64,000 nt of DNA from Gnetum montanum (GCA_015680685.1 MNCI01007821.1:445065-509064), one strand, 5' to 3'. Shown: positions 32,371 through 44,242, numbered from the stretch's first letter. A program made the numbers and translations. The notes: a model not told the origin generated them from the sequence alone.

Positions 32371-34174
32371 CTAGTAGCTTCTAATACTACTTAAGTAACT
32401 CTTATTATTATTGTTTCTACTCAAATAAATCTTATTATTATTGTTGTTTCTACTTAAGTATCTCTTATGTTTCTTTTTGGATTTAATTCTTTCAATTTTG
32501 ATCTTTCTAGCTCCTTGGATTCTTACATATTCAGCACTACCAAGTGGAAATCTCTCATTGGGTAAGGCTTCCAGAAGGATTTCCAAGTTTTAGAAGAAGT
32601 AATTTTCTTTCATTAAGGTTATGTATTTATCTAGAAAAACCCTAGACAAAGAGTCATATCTACTTTCCATGCATCTACAAGCCTCTATGGTAGATCAATT
32701 ACAAGATGATGCTAGAAGATTCATTGATAAACTTATACTTAGCCATCATTGTTCTTTATCTTTAGCTTGATTTATTTCTCTATCTAAATATATTTTATAC
32801 ATAACATTTATCTTATTAAGCCAATGTACTTTTATAGTCTTTATAGTTAAGTATATTCTTTTTGGAGCTAATTAAAGATCACATTGTTCTTTATATCTCT
32901 TGATCATTTCCTTGACATGCCTTGCATTATTAAACTCATAGAAACCAAGTTTCAAAGAAAATAATTTCTTATATTTATAGTCATTTTTTAGTGATCTCTT
33001 TCTTATTTATCTTTCCATTTCTAATGTAGCCAAATAAGGAGTCACAAATCTTGGTAACTTTTAAGCCTACCATTCAAAACTTGTTGTTAGAATCTAAGTA
33101 TTACAAGCATGAGGAAAAAAAATTCCAAGACACTTATTCTTGATTTCATCATTAATTGTTTTGTCCACTTGAAGTGTAAGAGCTTCTAGGATGAATTTAA
33201 ATAGATGGAAATATATACAATTCATCAAAAACTCTAAATCCTAGACATCAAAATAACCTTTTTGATAAATAACTAGGAAAAATTCATAATAAGGGTCTTC
33301 TAGTTGAGATTTACATTGTAAGCTATATTTAAAAAAAAATTGGGATCCTCTACTATGGTTTTGACATCTTACTTAGTAGGTAATCCTTCAAAAAAGAGCT
33401 TAGATTCAATTGTATTTTCTACTCATGAATCTCTACTAGACTTTATTATAGCATATTATTCATATATTAAATCATGAAGAAATTTATCATTTTTCTAGGG
33501 CTACAAAAACCAAAATCTGATAATCTTGAATGAAATTGATTTCATGTTCCATGCAAAAATTAAAAGTTGAAATAAAAATTTGATAAGGAAACGTAAGCTC
33601 AGTTGTCTTAGGAACAATATTTTAATAGCCCCAAGCCTTTGTAAGCTATGCTAGTGAGAGCCTTACAACCTTTTCTATGTTTGGTTGCAACCAAAATCTT
33701 CTACTTATAACTTTCTCATTAATTTGCTAGGCTTATTCCTTGTTGATATTACGCTCTATGATGCCATAGAGTTCGCATGCCTTTTTGATGCTGATGTCAA
33801 CAAATAGCTTTGTGTTTTCCCTAAAATGAAGCTTATCTTTCTCATAGATTATCGTAGCTAGTAGGTGATTGATAACATGTCTTAGTAAGTTAGCTCTTAG
33901 CTTGAATATGTGCTTATGAAGGCTTATTTTCTTATATAATTTGCATAATTCTTCAATTTTTTCCATGTTTTTAATCCCTTGCATCTTAACTAAATCATGG
34001 TCTTCATTGAAACTGAGAAGTTTTCTTTCATATTACTCTAGCTTCAAACATTCAACATTAATCCATTTTGTAGTTGAAGAATTTTTAGCTTAAGATGTTG
34101 CAAGTAATTTAAGAAGCCCAAAGTATTAATATTGTACAACTTCTATGGATTTCTTATCTTTTCTTATGAGACAT
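32371..34174 (-). pseudogene. Long decayed reading frame of unknown family, minus strand
   Basis: From an ATG at 34174 (MSHKKR) a frame runs leftward, shifts once before 33984, and then stays in one frame to 32371, about 540 codons with stops mainly TAA/TAG. Readable stretches include LRANLLRHVINHLLATIIYE, KCLGIFFPHACNT, YKKLFSLKLGFYEF, YLDREINQAKDKEQ and FLEALPNERFPLGSAEYVRI. It ends in a basic tail with two Asn runs (YLSRNNNNNKIYLSRNNNN). Upstream on the same strand (34400-34180) is a coiled coil (ELHCKAKIELFKVQENFQSK). I do not recognise the family. It could be a gag-like or accessory protein of the family-H element, since it lies just inside that LTR. Confidence 0.5.
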
Positions 34175-34487
34175 TTTTAAAGCTAAAATTTTGTAGATGA
34201 ACCTTGGATTGAAAATTTTCTTGAACTTTAAAAAGCTCAATCTTAGCTTTACAATGTAGCTCTTGCTCTACTACTTTACTTTGAAACTCTACTCTATCAA
34301 CTTTATAACTCAAAACTTTGGGTGACTCTATTAATTGATACTTGTAAGCTATAATCTTGATTCACTTGCTTGAAAATAGGCTATTTGAATTAATTAATGA
34401 CATGTACCTCAAACCTTTACATATTCTTTAATTCACTAAGCTATTTCTTTAAGATCATTAATGCTAGAGAGAATTTGATATGAAGAG
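34175..34487 (-). pseudogene. Upstream coiled-coil continuation of the family-H coding remnant
   Basis: The minus strand reads LIESPKVLSYKVDRVEFQSK followed by further charged heptads. This is consistent with the same decayed protein or an upstream exon or frame of it. Confidence 0.35.
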
Positions 34488-35360
34488 TGATGAAATGCCA
34501 AATAAGATGAGTATGTCGATGCATGCCCATTAATGTAGCCCCATCAACACATCCTCATCAATGCATGTTAGGATGTGTTGATGCATGTGCATCAATGCTA
34601 ATCCAACCATTGCCTATATAGTGCACACATACACTACATTTATGACACAGTTTGATCACTATCTTAGCTAGACTCTTGCAGTTTCTTTTCATAAAACTTA
34701 GTAAAGTTTTTCCTCTACGTGCTTGTAGTTGAATTGAATTGATTGTACAACACTTTATTGGAGTACAATATGTACCTAAACCCTGTTGCTTGAATAGTAA
34801 TAAAATCAATATTTCTTCTATCCATTGTAGCACTTGAATTAGTTTAACATTTTTTAAGAATTTTTCTTTGAATGTAATTTACTTTCTTGTCTTTAAGTAC
34901 TTAATATTATTATTTGTAATTAACATGAATATGACTACTTCAAGCATAGTATATTAACTTTTGGTAATCCTAGGAGTGGATACTTGGGTACACCTAATAG
35001 TAAATACTTGGTAATGCACCACCATTAGTATATGTTTAGTATGTGTATGGAAAGTAGGAATAGATGCTCCATTCTTAGAATAGTCTAGTTAAGTAAGTAG
35101 TAAAATTAATTATTAAAGCATTATAATAACAAAATAATAATAAAATTTATAAAAATAAATATAATACATATCAATCACACTTAACCATATAAATAAGTTA
35201 ACACAAGTGATGATTGGAAAGACAACAACCGGTAATTACATCTTTTACCATCTAAGAATATAGGCCACTTAGGCAAACATAGTCTAAAGAATTAGATTCA
35301 ATTACTTGTCCACACTAGTCATGTGTATGGTTAGTCATAGGAAATACCTAGTGCTCATGA
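34488..35360 (+). repeat. Gypsy solo LTR with near-perfect target duplication (AAGAG/AATAG)
   Basis: It starts TGATGAAATG and ends CTCATGA, one base from CTCATCA. The flanking 5 bp are AAGAG (34483-34487) and AATAG (35361-35365). The U3 is a cluster of 'catcaatgcatg' words, including the perfect palindrome TTGATGCATGTGCATCAA at 34578-34595, just before a TATA-like 'ctatatag' at 34614-34621. The downstream half matches the LTRs at 36306, 51939, 22990 and 1596. The minus-strand open frame at 34558-34833 is LTR sequence. Confidence 0.75.
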
Positions 35361-36305
35361 AATAGCATGATGACTTATCTTTTTCCTTAGCTTTCATTGA
35401 TTCAAATATTTTTTTTATCTTAAAATAATTATGCATTGTTGAGGATTCATGAGCTAGTGTGTTAGTATAAGTAGAGTTGTTTTGTAAAGCCAATTTTCTA
35501 TTTTATGAGATTAAATAATGAAACTAATTCTTTAGTTTTTCTTTTCATAAATAACATGCTGATATTCCTTGTAGAACAAAAAATAAAACTAGCTCTAAAA
35601 CCATGTTTTGATTCTACAAAGTTCATACTGATGTGGAGCTTTTATGTGAGCTTATAAAATAATTTTAAGCTTTTGTAACATCATCTTTTTTTTCAGGCTT
35701 AGAACATTTCCTTTTTGCATAATTAAGTTCCACTAAGCTCAACCATCCTTTATAGAGCTGATTATAAGAGCTCTTCATAGAACCATTTTTTAGTTCTTGA
35801 AATAATTTTCTTATGTGGTTTTTAGATCCTTTTAATTTAGCTAAAAAATTTAATATATTTTTCATGCTAAGCATAGTTGCTAAGCTATATTAAAATCATA
35901 ATTTAGCATATGCATTTGTTACTTTATTATGGGTTAAATACATGTAAATTTGGATTTGAGATTTTGACTAAACTTCCTTTTGGTTCTACAAGCTAACATG
36001 GCTTATAAAACTAGATTTTCCTTTGTTTGTAAAACCCTTTTTTAATTCTATAAGCTTCATCTATATAAAAAGCTAATTTTACTCATAGAAATAATTCAAA
36101 GCTCATTTGTAGAATCAATATTTGGTTTTATAAACCATGCTACTTTCTTGAGCGTACATGGTAAATGATATAAATTCCACTCATAGAATCATTTTTGAGC
36201 TTACTTGTAGAATTATTTTCTTGGTTCCACAAGTTTTCTTATGATTAGTGTTAACATTTCTTGAAAAATCAATTAGCACTTTTTAGTAAAGCTACTTTTT
36301 GGTTT
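35361..36305 (-). other. Family-H-side flank with degenerate short repeats
   Basis: On the minus strand, related phrases of the type 'gcttgtagaaccaaaa' and 'tgagtaaaattagctttt' recur irregularly from about 36290 to 35450. They may be a decayed low-complexity coding repeat or a minisatellite. The open frame at 35665-35874 (minus) falls here and has no recognised domain. Confidence 0.35.
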
Positions 36306-37205
36306 TGATCAACCATTAATAAGATAGGCTAAATCAATGCATGCTTGTCAATGCAATACCATCGATGTATCCCTATTGACGTATGCTATGATGCATTGAT
36401 GTAGGTACATTAATGTTGATTAGGTGTTGCCTATATTAATACATACACCCCTCATATTTATGACACATATCAATCCTAGCTTAGCCAAAATCTTGTAGTT
36501 TCTTTCTATAAAAGTTAGAATATTTTACTTTTGAGTGCCTATAGTGTGGATTTAAGAGATACCATGGCATTTTATTTGAGTGCATATGTACCAAGATACA
36601 TTTCCATGGATGACCATAAAATTGAGATATCCTCTATCCATTGCAGCACTTAGATGAGCATAATTGTACTTTTCAGCAATTTACTTTGCATGCAATTTAC
36701 ATTCTTATTCTTATGTAATTAATATTATTGTTCATAGGCAATATAAGCACAACCACTTTGAGAATGATATATTAATGTTTGATAATCCCTGCGATGGATA
36801 CTTGGTACACCCACTAGTATACATGTGGTAATCAAATGATATTAATATAGGTTTAGGATGTGTATAACAAGTGGAAATAAATACTGTACATTAGGATAGT
36901 TATTTAATAAAGTAATTTATTTGTTAGTTAATTTAATTATTAAATATTTATTAATTTAATCATTTAGCAAGCAGGATATAAAATAATAAAAAGTATAAAA
37001 ATAAATATATTATGCATCAACCACACTTAGTTGTATGCACATATTAACATAAGTGTAGATTGGAAAGATAACAACTTAAAACTATGTAATTTACCATTTA
37101 GAAATGTCAATCACTTAGGTAAATAAGTTCATGAAATTTAATTAGATTATGTATGAATATGTGTGATTTGTATGATTACACATAGGAACTGCTTACTACT
37201 CATCA
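36306..37205 (+). repeat. 5' LTR of the large gypsy element (0.9 kb)
   Basis: It starts TGATCAACCATTAATA and ends CTCATCA. It aligns along its length with 51939-52742. The U3 contains 'catcaatgcatg'-type words as in the solo LTR at 34488. A diverged polyadenylation/U5 region contains 'ggataatccc..atggatacttggta' phrases shared across the family. Confidence 0.85.
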
Positions 37206-37224
37206 TTGTTTCCATTGCTAGGAA
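37206..37224 (+). promoter_or_regulatory. Decayed primer-binding site, Athila/Tat type
   Basis: 'ttgtttccattgctaggaa' directly after the LTR aligns with TGGCGCCGTTGCCGGGGA (remembered plant consensus) at about 11 of 18 positions. Most mismatches are to A or T. Confidence 0.5.
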
Positions 37225-37369
37225 ATCAATTTAGCTAAGTGCACTAAGTATTATTAAATAGTGAATTCATATAAAATCATTGTAAGGAAAATATAAAGAG
37301 TTGTCTTTCATAAAAAATAATAATATTATAATTATATCAAGTCACACTTTATCCACATCATTTAAATGA

Positions 37370-39300
37370 CTTCTTCTCATAGCAATGAATCATCACCCCA
37401 TGTTGATAACTCCAATCAAGAGCATGATAGAACTAGAAGGACTACTGTTAAGAAATCTCAACATTTGAAAGTTATATATTCATATCTAGATTTCTACTAT
37501 CTATATTTCACCTTAATTCTCCATTAATATGAATAGTTATACTAGAGGAATATGAAGGGTAAGATTTTATTACTTCTCGATTAGTATATTTCTACCATGT
37601 CCATGGCCAATCTCATAAAGCTTGGAATTGAATGAGTAGGCCCAAAGTATGAGGTAATAGACCACAGCCTCAAAGACTATCAAGTTGTAGAAGCATAGCT
37701 TAAGAAAGATTGATATATGAATACATTCCATGAAGTCACTAATGGCTAGAGGATCCCAAAAACATTGTTTCTACAATCATAGAAAGAGGATCCTAATTTT
37801 TTCTCAAGGCTATCTTAGTATACAAATTGTCCTCCTTTCATTGAGGATGATAAACTTCATCAATGATTGCAATTAATCTTGGAGAATAAACATGGTAAGG
37901 GGAGGATAGATTCCAAAACCTAAATAACATCAAGGGAAATATCTCATAGCCATTTGTCTAAGGAAAAAGAGAAATTAAAAAATAAGAAGAAAGAATAAGC
38001 AAAGGACCATAGGAGAAGAACTAGTAGGCATTGGTTTCCTAGTCCTTCACCTTTACCATTGTTCTCATCATCAAAATTTGACAAGAGGAACCATGGCCAA
38101 AATAGTAGTGATTAGGATCAAGATGAATGTGATTATAAGTCTCATCATGATGAAAAAAACCAAGAGCATAGGCAACCACAAGAGAAAGAGGAGCATAATT
38201 AGGAACGGAGGCACAATAAGTCTCATCATAGAAGACATGACCATGATAGGGATCATCATGAATGTAATAACTATGATAAACCATTGTTGGCTACAAGAAA
38301 TATGCTTTATATTTTAGAAGTAGTTTGAATTCCTACTAGATAGTAAAGGAATAATAGAATTAAATAGCTTCATATAAACAATATCCCTAAATTTGAAGGA
38401 GGATATAATGCTAATACTCATCATCATCTATAGCCCTTCCATGATGCTTGTATCTTACAAAAAATTGAGAATGAGTGGTAAAGGCTCAAATTGTTCTTAA
38501 GAATAATCATCAAAGAAGCTAAAAGTTGGAACCAATCCTTGGAGTTGGAGTTCATTAGCAAATGAAATAAAATGTTGGAGTTGTTTAATGATAAGTACCA
38601 AACATATTCCCAGGTGTCCAACCTAAGGAAACAAATCTAGAGATGAAAATGAGGTAATCATAAATCCTTGGATGTAGGCTTAGGTAGTTAATACTCCATC
38701 TTACACTAATGCCTAGGCCGTGAATTTTCTCAAAGGAAGTAGCATTACCACATAGTATATGGATTCTAAAAAAAAAAACTAAAGAAACCCCTGGGATCTA
38801 TGCCCAAGGAAGACTTTCAGAAATAAAAGTCCATTAGATTAAAAGGCTAATTGATTAAGAAAAAAATAAATAAGGAGAGATAAAAAATGAGAAAGTATAG
38901 AGGAATATAATAGATACTCCTCCAATTTCAAAAGGGTGGTGTGTTTGTGTGATTTGGAGGAGAAAGAACCACTAGATGAAGTCGTGCAAAGGAAAACTTT
39001 ACTGATTCAAAAATTTGTTTCTAAAATATTAGCTAAGATGAACATAATGTGGGACTCTTTAGATGAGAAATTTCAAACTACTTTCAAGATTATGGAGGAG
39101 AATATATAGTAGGGATGTAGAAATAAAGACAAAAGGAAAAGGAAAGATACATGCATGGATTACTATCAGTAGAAAGGTAAGGCTACAAGGATTGATGAGT
39201 TTATAAGTTTAAAAATAGATGATAATGAATGTAATATTTATCAATATGAATATTCTAAGAGATTTTGTCCTATGATGTTACATCTACAAGAATCTGGGGT
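37370..39300 (+). pseudogene. Gypsy gag remnant with charged linker and zinc knuckle
   Basis: A His/Arg/Asp-rich segment at about 38070-38290 (HDEKNQEHRQPQEKEEH, then HHRRHDHDRDHHE) is followed by a retrotransposon-gag-like core at about 38380-38640 (IPKFEGGYN, FHDACILQKIENEW, FNDKYQTYSQ). A degraded zinc knuckle lies at about 39222-39272 (CNIYQYEYSKRFCP), in which one Cys and the His read as Tyr, each a single G-to-A or C-to-T change. The open frames at 38039-38317 on both strands are shadows of the charged repeat. A Pro-rich linker (YYPSGVPPNPQE) follows. The start codon is not identified. Confidence 0.55.
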
Positions 39301-39990
39301 GTACCCTTTGAATTAAAAATTGATGAAATGGAAACCACTTAGGGGATTGGCTTATCCACATGGCAATTATAGGCAATAGTTCCACATGTTGCAATATTAC
39401 CCAAGTGGAGTTCCACCTAATCCTCAAGAGTAGTATCAACAATGACAAAACCCATAGTCATGGGGGATGCTACCACCATTGTAGCAATATCCTTATTGAT
39501 GATTAGATCCTTATGGATGTTATATCTAGCAACTTATGGCTCTTAAAGACACACTCCTTTTTCTCATCACTTATATCCTTTAGAATATCATAGAATACCC
39601 ACTCCATGAATTGAGTCTCCCTCCGCTTATCCTCCTTCATATCCATCAACTTACCCTACACCATCTACTACCACTCCCTTATCACCTTTAACATCTATGT
39701 AAGGTGAAATTCCACCGTAGCCTTAGTAATGAAATTCAACAAGGATAGTGAACTTACAGGCAGATGACAATACAAGTGGTTCTAAGCATAAGCCTTAGAA
39801 GAGGGCTTTCTTTAGATCAAACATTCCACAAAAAAGATTATAGACATCTCTAGCTTCTAACTCTACATCAACTACTTATGAAATTACTATCAAGCCATAT
39901 TAAAATCAAAGGTTCTCAAATGTTCATATTGTTAGGTTAACCTATGTAGTTACAAATTGGATTAAGGCTAGAAACCTTCCTAGAAAATGA
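39301..39990 (+). other. Pro/Gln-rich gag-protease linker, decayed
   Basis: Translation gives short Pro- and Tyr-rich pieces with frequent stops and no domain. Its position between zinc knuckle and protease matches the linker of Athila/Tat polyproteins. Confidence 0.4.
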
Positions 39991-40811
39991 TTTGATCTTG
40001 GAAGTTCTCTAATTTATTTGTAGTTTGTAGGAAACGATCCATGCAAGGCTCTATTAGATTTAGGTTTTGGGATGAACCTAATTTTTTAAGAGGTGTACAA
40101 GACCTATAACTTGCCTCCACTCAAGAAACATAAGATCAAATTGGAGCTTGTAGATCAATTCATCATTGTTCATTTAGGATTGTTAGATGACATTTTAACC
40201 ACCATATGTGTTTGTTCATATTTGTTATATTTCTTAATGATCTATATGGATAATTGTAAGGGGGACTTCCCTATTACCATGGAAAGATCTTGTCTCACTA
40301 CAATTGATGCCAAGATGGGGATCAGAGACCATTTCCTAAAAATCTCCAAGGAAAATGAATTTGGAAAGCTATAGAAGAAGTGAGTTCCATGCATTGCATA
40401 CAATGACATAGGGTGCCATTGCATGCAAAGGATATGAAATATGAAAAGTACATCCATCACAACATGTAATAAGTATGCCAAGATATCAAATATTCAATGG
40501 TGCCTATATGTAGAGCCACAAAATAGGAAGATACCTAGTGGCTAACAATAGATAATAACTTTGAATCAATAATATGCATGGAACTAATAGAGCTCCTCAC
40601 AAGTACTTATATTGACAACATGGATGAAATGGAGTTTATCCATAATCAACTCTTTCACAAAAATACAAAAATGGATTGGGCAAAGTTGGGATTCCCTAAT
40701 AATTTTAAGAAAGAGACCCTTGAACTCAATGCTTTACTAGCAACATTAGAATATGTTCTTCTTGAGCATGATAAGTCGATGATTATTAATGTCAATCTAA
40801 CCCAAGAATAG
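39991..40811 (+). pseudogene. Retropepsin (aspartic protease) remnant and start of RT linker
   Basis: The frame around 40030 reads NDPCKALLDLGFGMNLIF, the place of the active-site Asp-Thr/Ser-Gly motif (ALIDSGASVNLM type). Here the motif is Asp-Leu-Gly, so the enzyme would be inactive. It continues as EVYKTYNLPPLKKHKIKLEL, a GLLDDIL block, and DFPITMERSCLTTIDAKMG, which matches the C-terminal 'PIILGRPFLATARALIDV' part of Athila-type proteases. The frame 40578-40811 (ALLATLEYVLLEHDKSMIIN, then LTQE) matches the linker before RT ('LKYAFLG...VIISSSLTPEQE' type). Confidence 0.7.
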
Positions 40812-41689
40812 AAAAATAAGATACTACAATTTATAAACAAATTTCCAACAACCTTTTCATAGTCAATCATTAGTTAACAAGGATAGATTGATGGTGTTGG
40901 TACATTTTCGCCATTTCATGGAACAAAGATATGAGATGATTGAAACCTTCAAAATATTTAATAGAACTATTGAAATGGCAAGATGAAGGTATTGATTCTT
41001 GTCACTTGCTAAAAAAGATTGGATGAGATGGGTTGCATTTATTCTCCCTAATTTTAATTCTTCGGATTATCAATTGGACTAATACTTAGCATGGGAAACA
41101 AGCATATGATTTTTCTTCTCAAACTTCACTAGGTTGGAACTTTTACTTGCCTATATCTTTTGTGGATATTCCAGAGGTCTATCTAACTCACATTTGGAAC
41201 ATGCTATGAGTTGTATTAGGTATACTAGAGTATTGTCCTCAAAGCAAAATCATTGGTTGTCTACATCATCAACTAAAACATTCCTTGCATGGAGCCCATA
41301 AGGAGGAAAGGCATGCATATCAGGGAGACCATAACATTATTGGTGGAAATAATGATGCACATATGAAAGACAGTGAATAGAAGATTGCAAGAGATAATGT
41401 ACCAATGGTGAATGAATTGACAAGCAAGGAATTCTTTATTGTTAGAAATACTTTCAGGAATTGATCATTTGGAGACTTGTAAAGAATGAGCAAGAGCTAT
41501 CCTTAGGGAAAGGTGGTAGAAAATAGTGTTTTAGGCTACCAATATTTGTTGAAGGTATCTGCACTCTGCCTAAAATAATTTGTAAAGAATTTCAAAAGAA
41601 ATATGAACTTGTCAAAGAATGGAAAAGCTTAGGCAATATGTTGATTAGTAAGCTATTAAAAGGAAATATACGGCAAATAAACCAGATGA

Positions 41690-42660
41690 TGTCAACAGGG
41701 TCCATCCCCAGGAGGAAATTATGGCAAATAATGCCTAGGATTCAAACCTTCGAGGCCTATTTTTACCATTTCTAGGTACAACACGTAGATTATTACGACC
41801 ACTAGTATCAGCACTATCACTAGGCTTCCAGACTAAGGTTCAAGTGCAAGCATACGGAGGCATGCCAGAGCCTCCACATCTAAACCCATATCCTCCTCTA
41901 ACAGTTGGTGTTGCACCATCAGCGTGTCCTAGAGTTAGAGCATGCCATGGTCAATCCATTGATCCATACAGCATCGCATAAAGGTTACTGTGGAAAGAAA
42001 GATTGCAAAAATAGGGTTTGTTAGTATTATGAGCCTTGGCCATGAGGTGCAGCCAACGAGCAAGGGGCAAGTAACACATATGCAACCACCATCGCATTCC
42101 ACACCACAACAAAGAGATAGAATTGATCCACCACCGCCACCTACATGTTGGCCACCATCACAGCTCCATACAACATTGCTGCTACCACATTCAATAAAAC
42201 ATTGCTGGATCGGACCAAACAGATGCCATGTCTACTAGAAACACAGGCACAGACCCATGATAGCACAAGGATCTGGAAGATTTTACCAAGAGCAGGAGCA
42301 GATTATTTTCACTTACAACGTCATGTTCGAGAGATCGGATATCCGATGACCCCCACACTGGGACGTGAATCTAGAGATGGGGGGATCTAGGGTTCACCTG
42401 CACTCAGGTTTTGGTGAGGAGACTTGCCCCTCCAAATTTGTCCACTTTGAAAACATGCATGCCACCCTTCACAAAGCTTGTGAAGAAGTGGAGGAAGCCT
42501 TCACGGCTGTGCTGGACGACCTCTTCATCAAAATCACCATAAAACCTGCACAAATCGACATCTTCATCATCAAATTTTCTACAGAGATGGAGATGGTCAT
42601 GGAGTTGCTAGGAAGATTGCAGAATGCTAAAAAAAAGATGTAATGTCGTTCGGCACATGG
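41690..42660 (+). other. GC-richer, CpG-retaining block with open plus-strand frames, unidentified
   Basis: Base composition changes sharply from the surrounding AT-rich repeats. Two open frames in the same frame (41990-42238 and 42365-42643) are separated by stops. The second reads through an acidic helical stretch (HKACEEVEEAFTAVLDDLF). Another frame upstream reads LFLPFLGTTRRLLRPLVSAL. None matches a family I recognise. It may be part of a younger element inserted in the gypsy element, or captured host sequence. Confidence 0.35.
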
Positions 42661-42869
42661 TCAGATAGAGATTTCGTAGATCAGGGAAGCGTTTAATATT
42701 TTTAATGATTTTTTTTTGAAAAAGTATAAAGATCACACGTGGTCCAGAATGTGGATTAATTTCATCAAGTTAGGGACAAATAGATATATATTTACTATGA
42801 TTACTATCTCTATTACTATGATTTAAATAAAATATTTTATGATTTAAAAAGAAAAAGAAAGTTATGGGA

Positions 42870-43900
42870 TATTTGTGTAACATCCTATATAAAGGCGACA
42901 TTTGGCTATTATCCCTTTTATTCCTATGGAAGTTGTAACTTCCTATGATAGTTACAACTATGATATTTGTAACTAATTTTAATTTTGATTACCATGAAGA
43001 CACTTGGCAACTAAAAATGCCACTTGTCAACTAAAAAGGCCACTTGTCAACTACAGCTTTTTTGTCTCCATGGTGACCACTTGGCAACTGAATAGGCCAC
43101 TTGTCAATTGAATGGACCACTTAGCAATTACATGGGACACTTGTCAGCTATAGCTTTTTTATCTCTATGGTGGTTACAACCACCCAAATTGTTTTTAACT
43201 TACCTAGCTTGTTGGGCAAGTAATTAACCTCCTTACTTGGGAGAAAAGTTAGCTAAGATATTTTAGAATGTAACTACCTTATGAACCCTATAAAAAGGCT
43301 TTAGGGATAAGAAGATGGAGGAGGATCATCAGGGAAGATACTTGGGCTCACACTTGGAGTCACACATTGTGAAAGATTGCTTGTAAGATGGCTTGCTAAA
43401 GAAAATATTTCAGCCTCTTTTTCATAGTCCNNNNNNNNNNNNNNNNNNNNNNNNNNNNNNNNNNNNNNNNNNNNNNNNNNNNNNNNNNNNNNNNNNNNNN
43501 NNNNNNNNNNNNNNNNNNNNNNNNNNNNNNNNNNNNNNNNNNNNNNNNNNNNNNNNNNNNNNNNNNNNNNNNNNNNNNNNNNNNNNNNNNNNNNNNNNNN
43601 NNNNNNNNNNNNNNNNNNNNNNNNNNNNNNNNNNNNNNNNNNNNNNNNNNNNNNNNNNNNNNNNNNNNNNNNNNNNNNNNNNNNNNNNNNNNNNNNNNNN
43701 NNNNNNNNNNNNNNNNGGATATCTTTATTGTGAAGTGTTTACTCGTGTCATTTTATCTTGTTTAAATATTTGAGATCTTAACACAAATCTGCTTTCTTTT
43801 CTTTTTATTTCCATTGAATCTTGCTCTATTTCTAGTTTTCTTGTGGAACTATCTCTTTCTCTGGGGAAAATTAGAAGTAGATTTGTAGAGTTGTGCTCAA
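42870..43900 (+). repeat. LTR-like segment with phased CACTTG array and TATA box
   Basis: Seven CACTTGTCAA-type words lie at 43001, 43021, 43041, 43078, 43098, 43118 and 43138, spaced 20 bp apart within two blocks. Each block is followed by a 'tagctttttt.tctc.atggtg' phrase. A TATA box ('ctataaaaagg', 43288-43298) and a leader follow. The segment continues through the N gap to T-rich sequence at about 43780-43870. This architecture suits U3-R-U5 of an LTR. A possible start 'tgtaacatcc' is at about 42876. The LTR family and end are unresolved. Confidence 0.45.
43431..43716. other. Assembly gap (286 N)
   Basis: A run of N. The open frame spanning it (43393-43773) is an artefact. Confidence 0.99.
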
Positions 43901-44242
43901 ATGTTTTTGCAGAATTTTATTTGTTACAAGTAGGTATTATAAGGACCACATAGACTAGGCAATTGAACAAAATAGGAACTCTCAACAACTCACAGGACTT
44001 GGCAAAGTTGGCTCAATCTCTTTAAGATAGGTCATTTGTAGTTTACACACAATGCAATCGTTTCATTTTTTACAACTACACACCATAATAGCACACACAC
44101 ATACTCACATTAACTACTAAGTCTATTTGGAGGTATCTAGGCCTTGGTGTTGCCAGAGACCAGCAAGCACCTAAATCTTGTTCAAGGACACTTGTTGGTG
44201 GTTGCATCCCAAACGGTCGCCAACAGATGGATATGCCAACAT

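Larger units (their letters stand above)
40900..44240. other. Foreign sequence inserted between protease and RT of the gypsy element
   Basis: The protease-RT linker stops making sense near 40900 and the RT frame resumes abruptly at about 44243 ('catcaaatctatac', reading HQIYT). The interval contains a GC-richer block (41690-42660), an LTR-like segment with a phased repeat array (from about 42870) and an N gap. Exact insertion ends and a duplication were not found. Part of 40900-41690 could be divergent element sequence. Confidence 0.5.

Noticed and set aside
38039-38317. Met/Ile-rich open frames on both strands
   Set aside because: Shadows of the His/Arg/Asp-rich gag linker, which makes sense only in another plus-strand frame.
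43393-43773. 126-codon open frame
   Set aside because: Most of it is N bases in an assembly gap.
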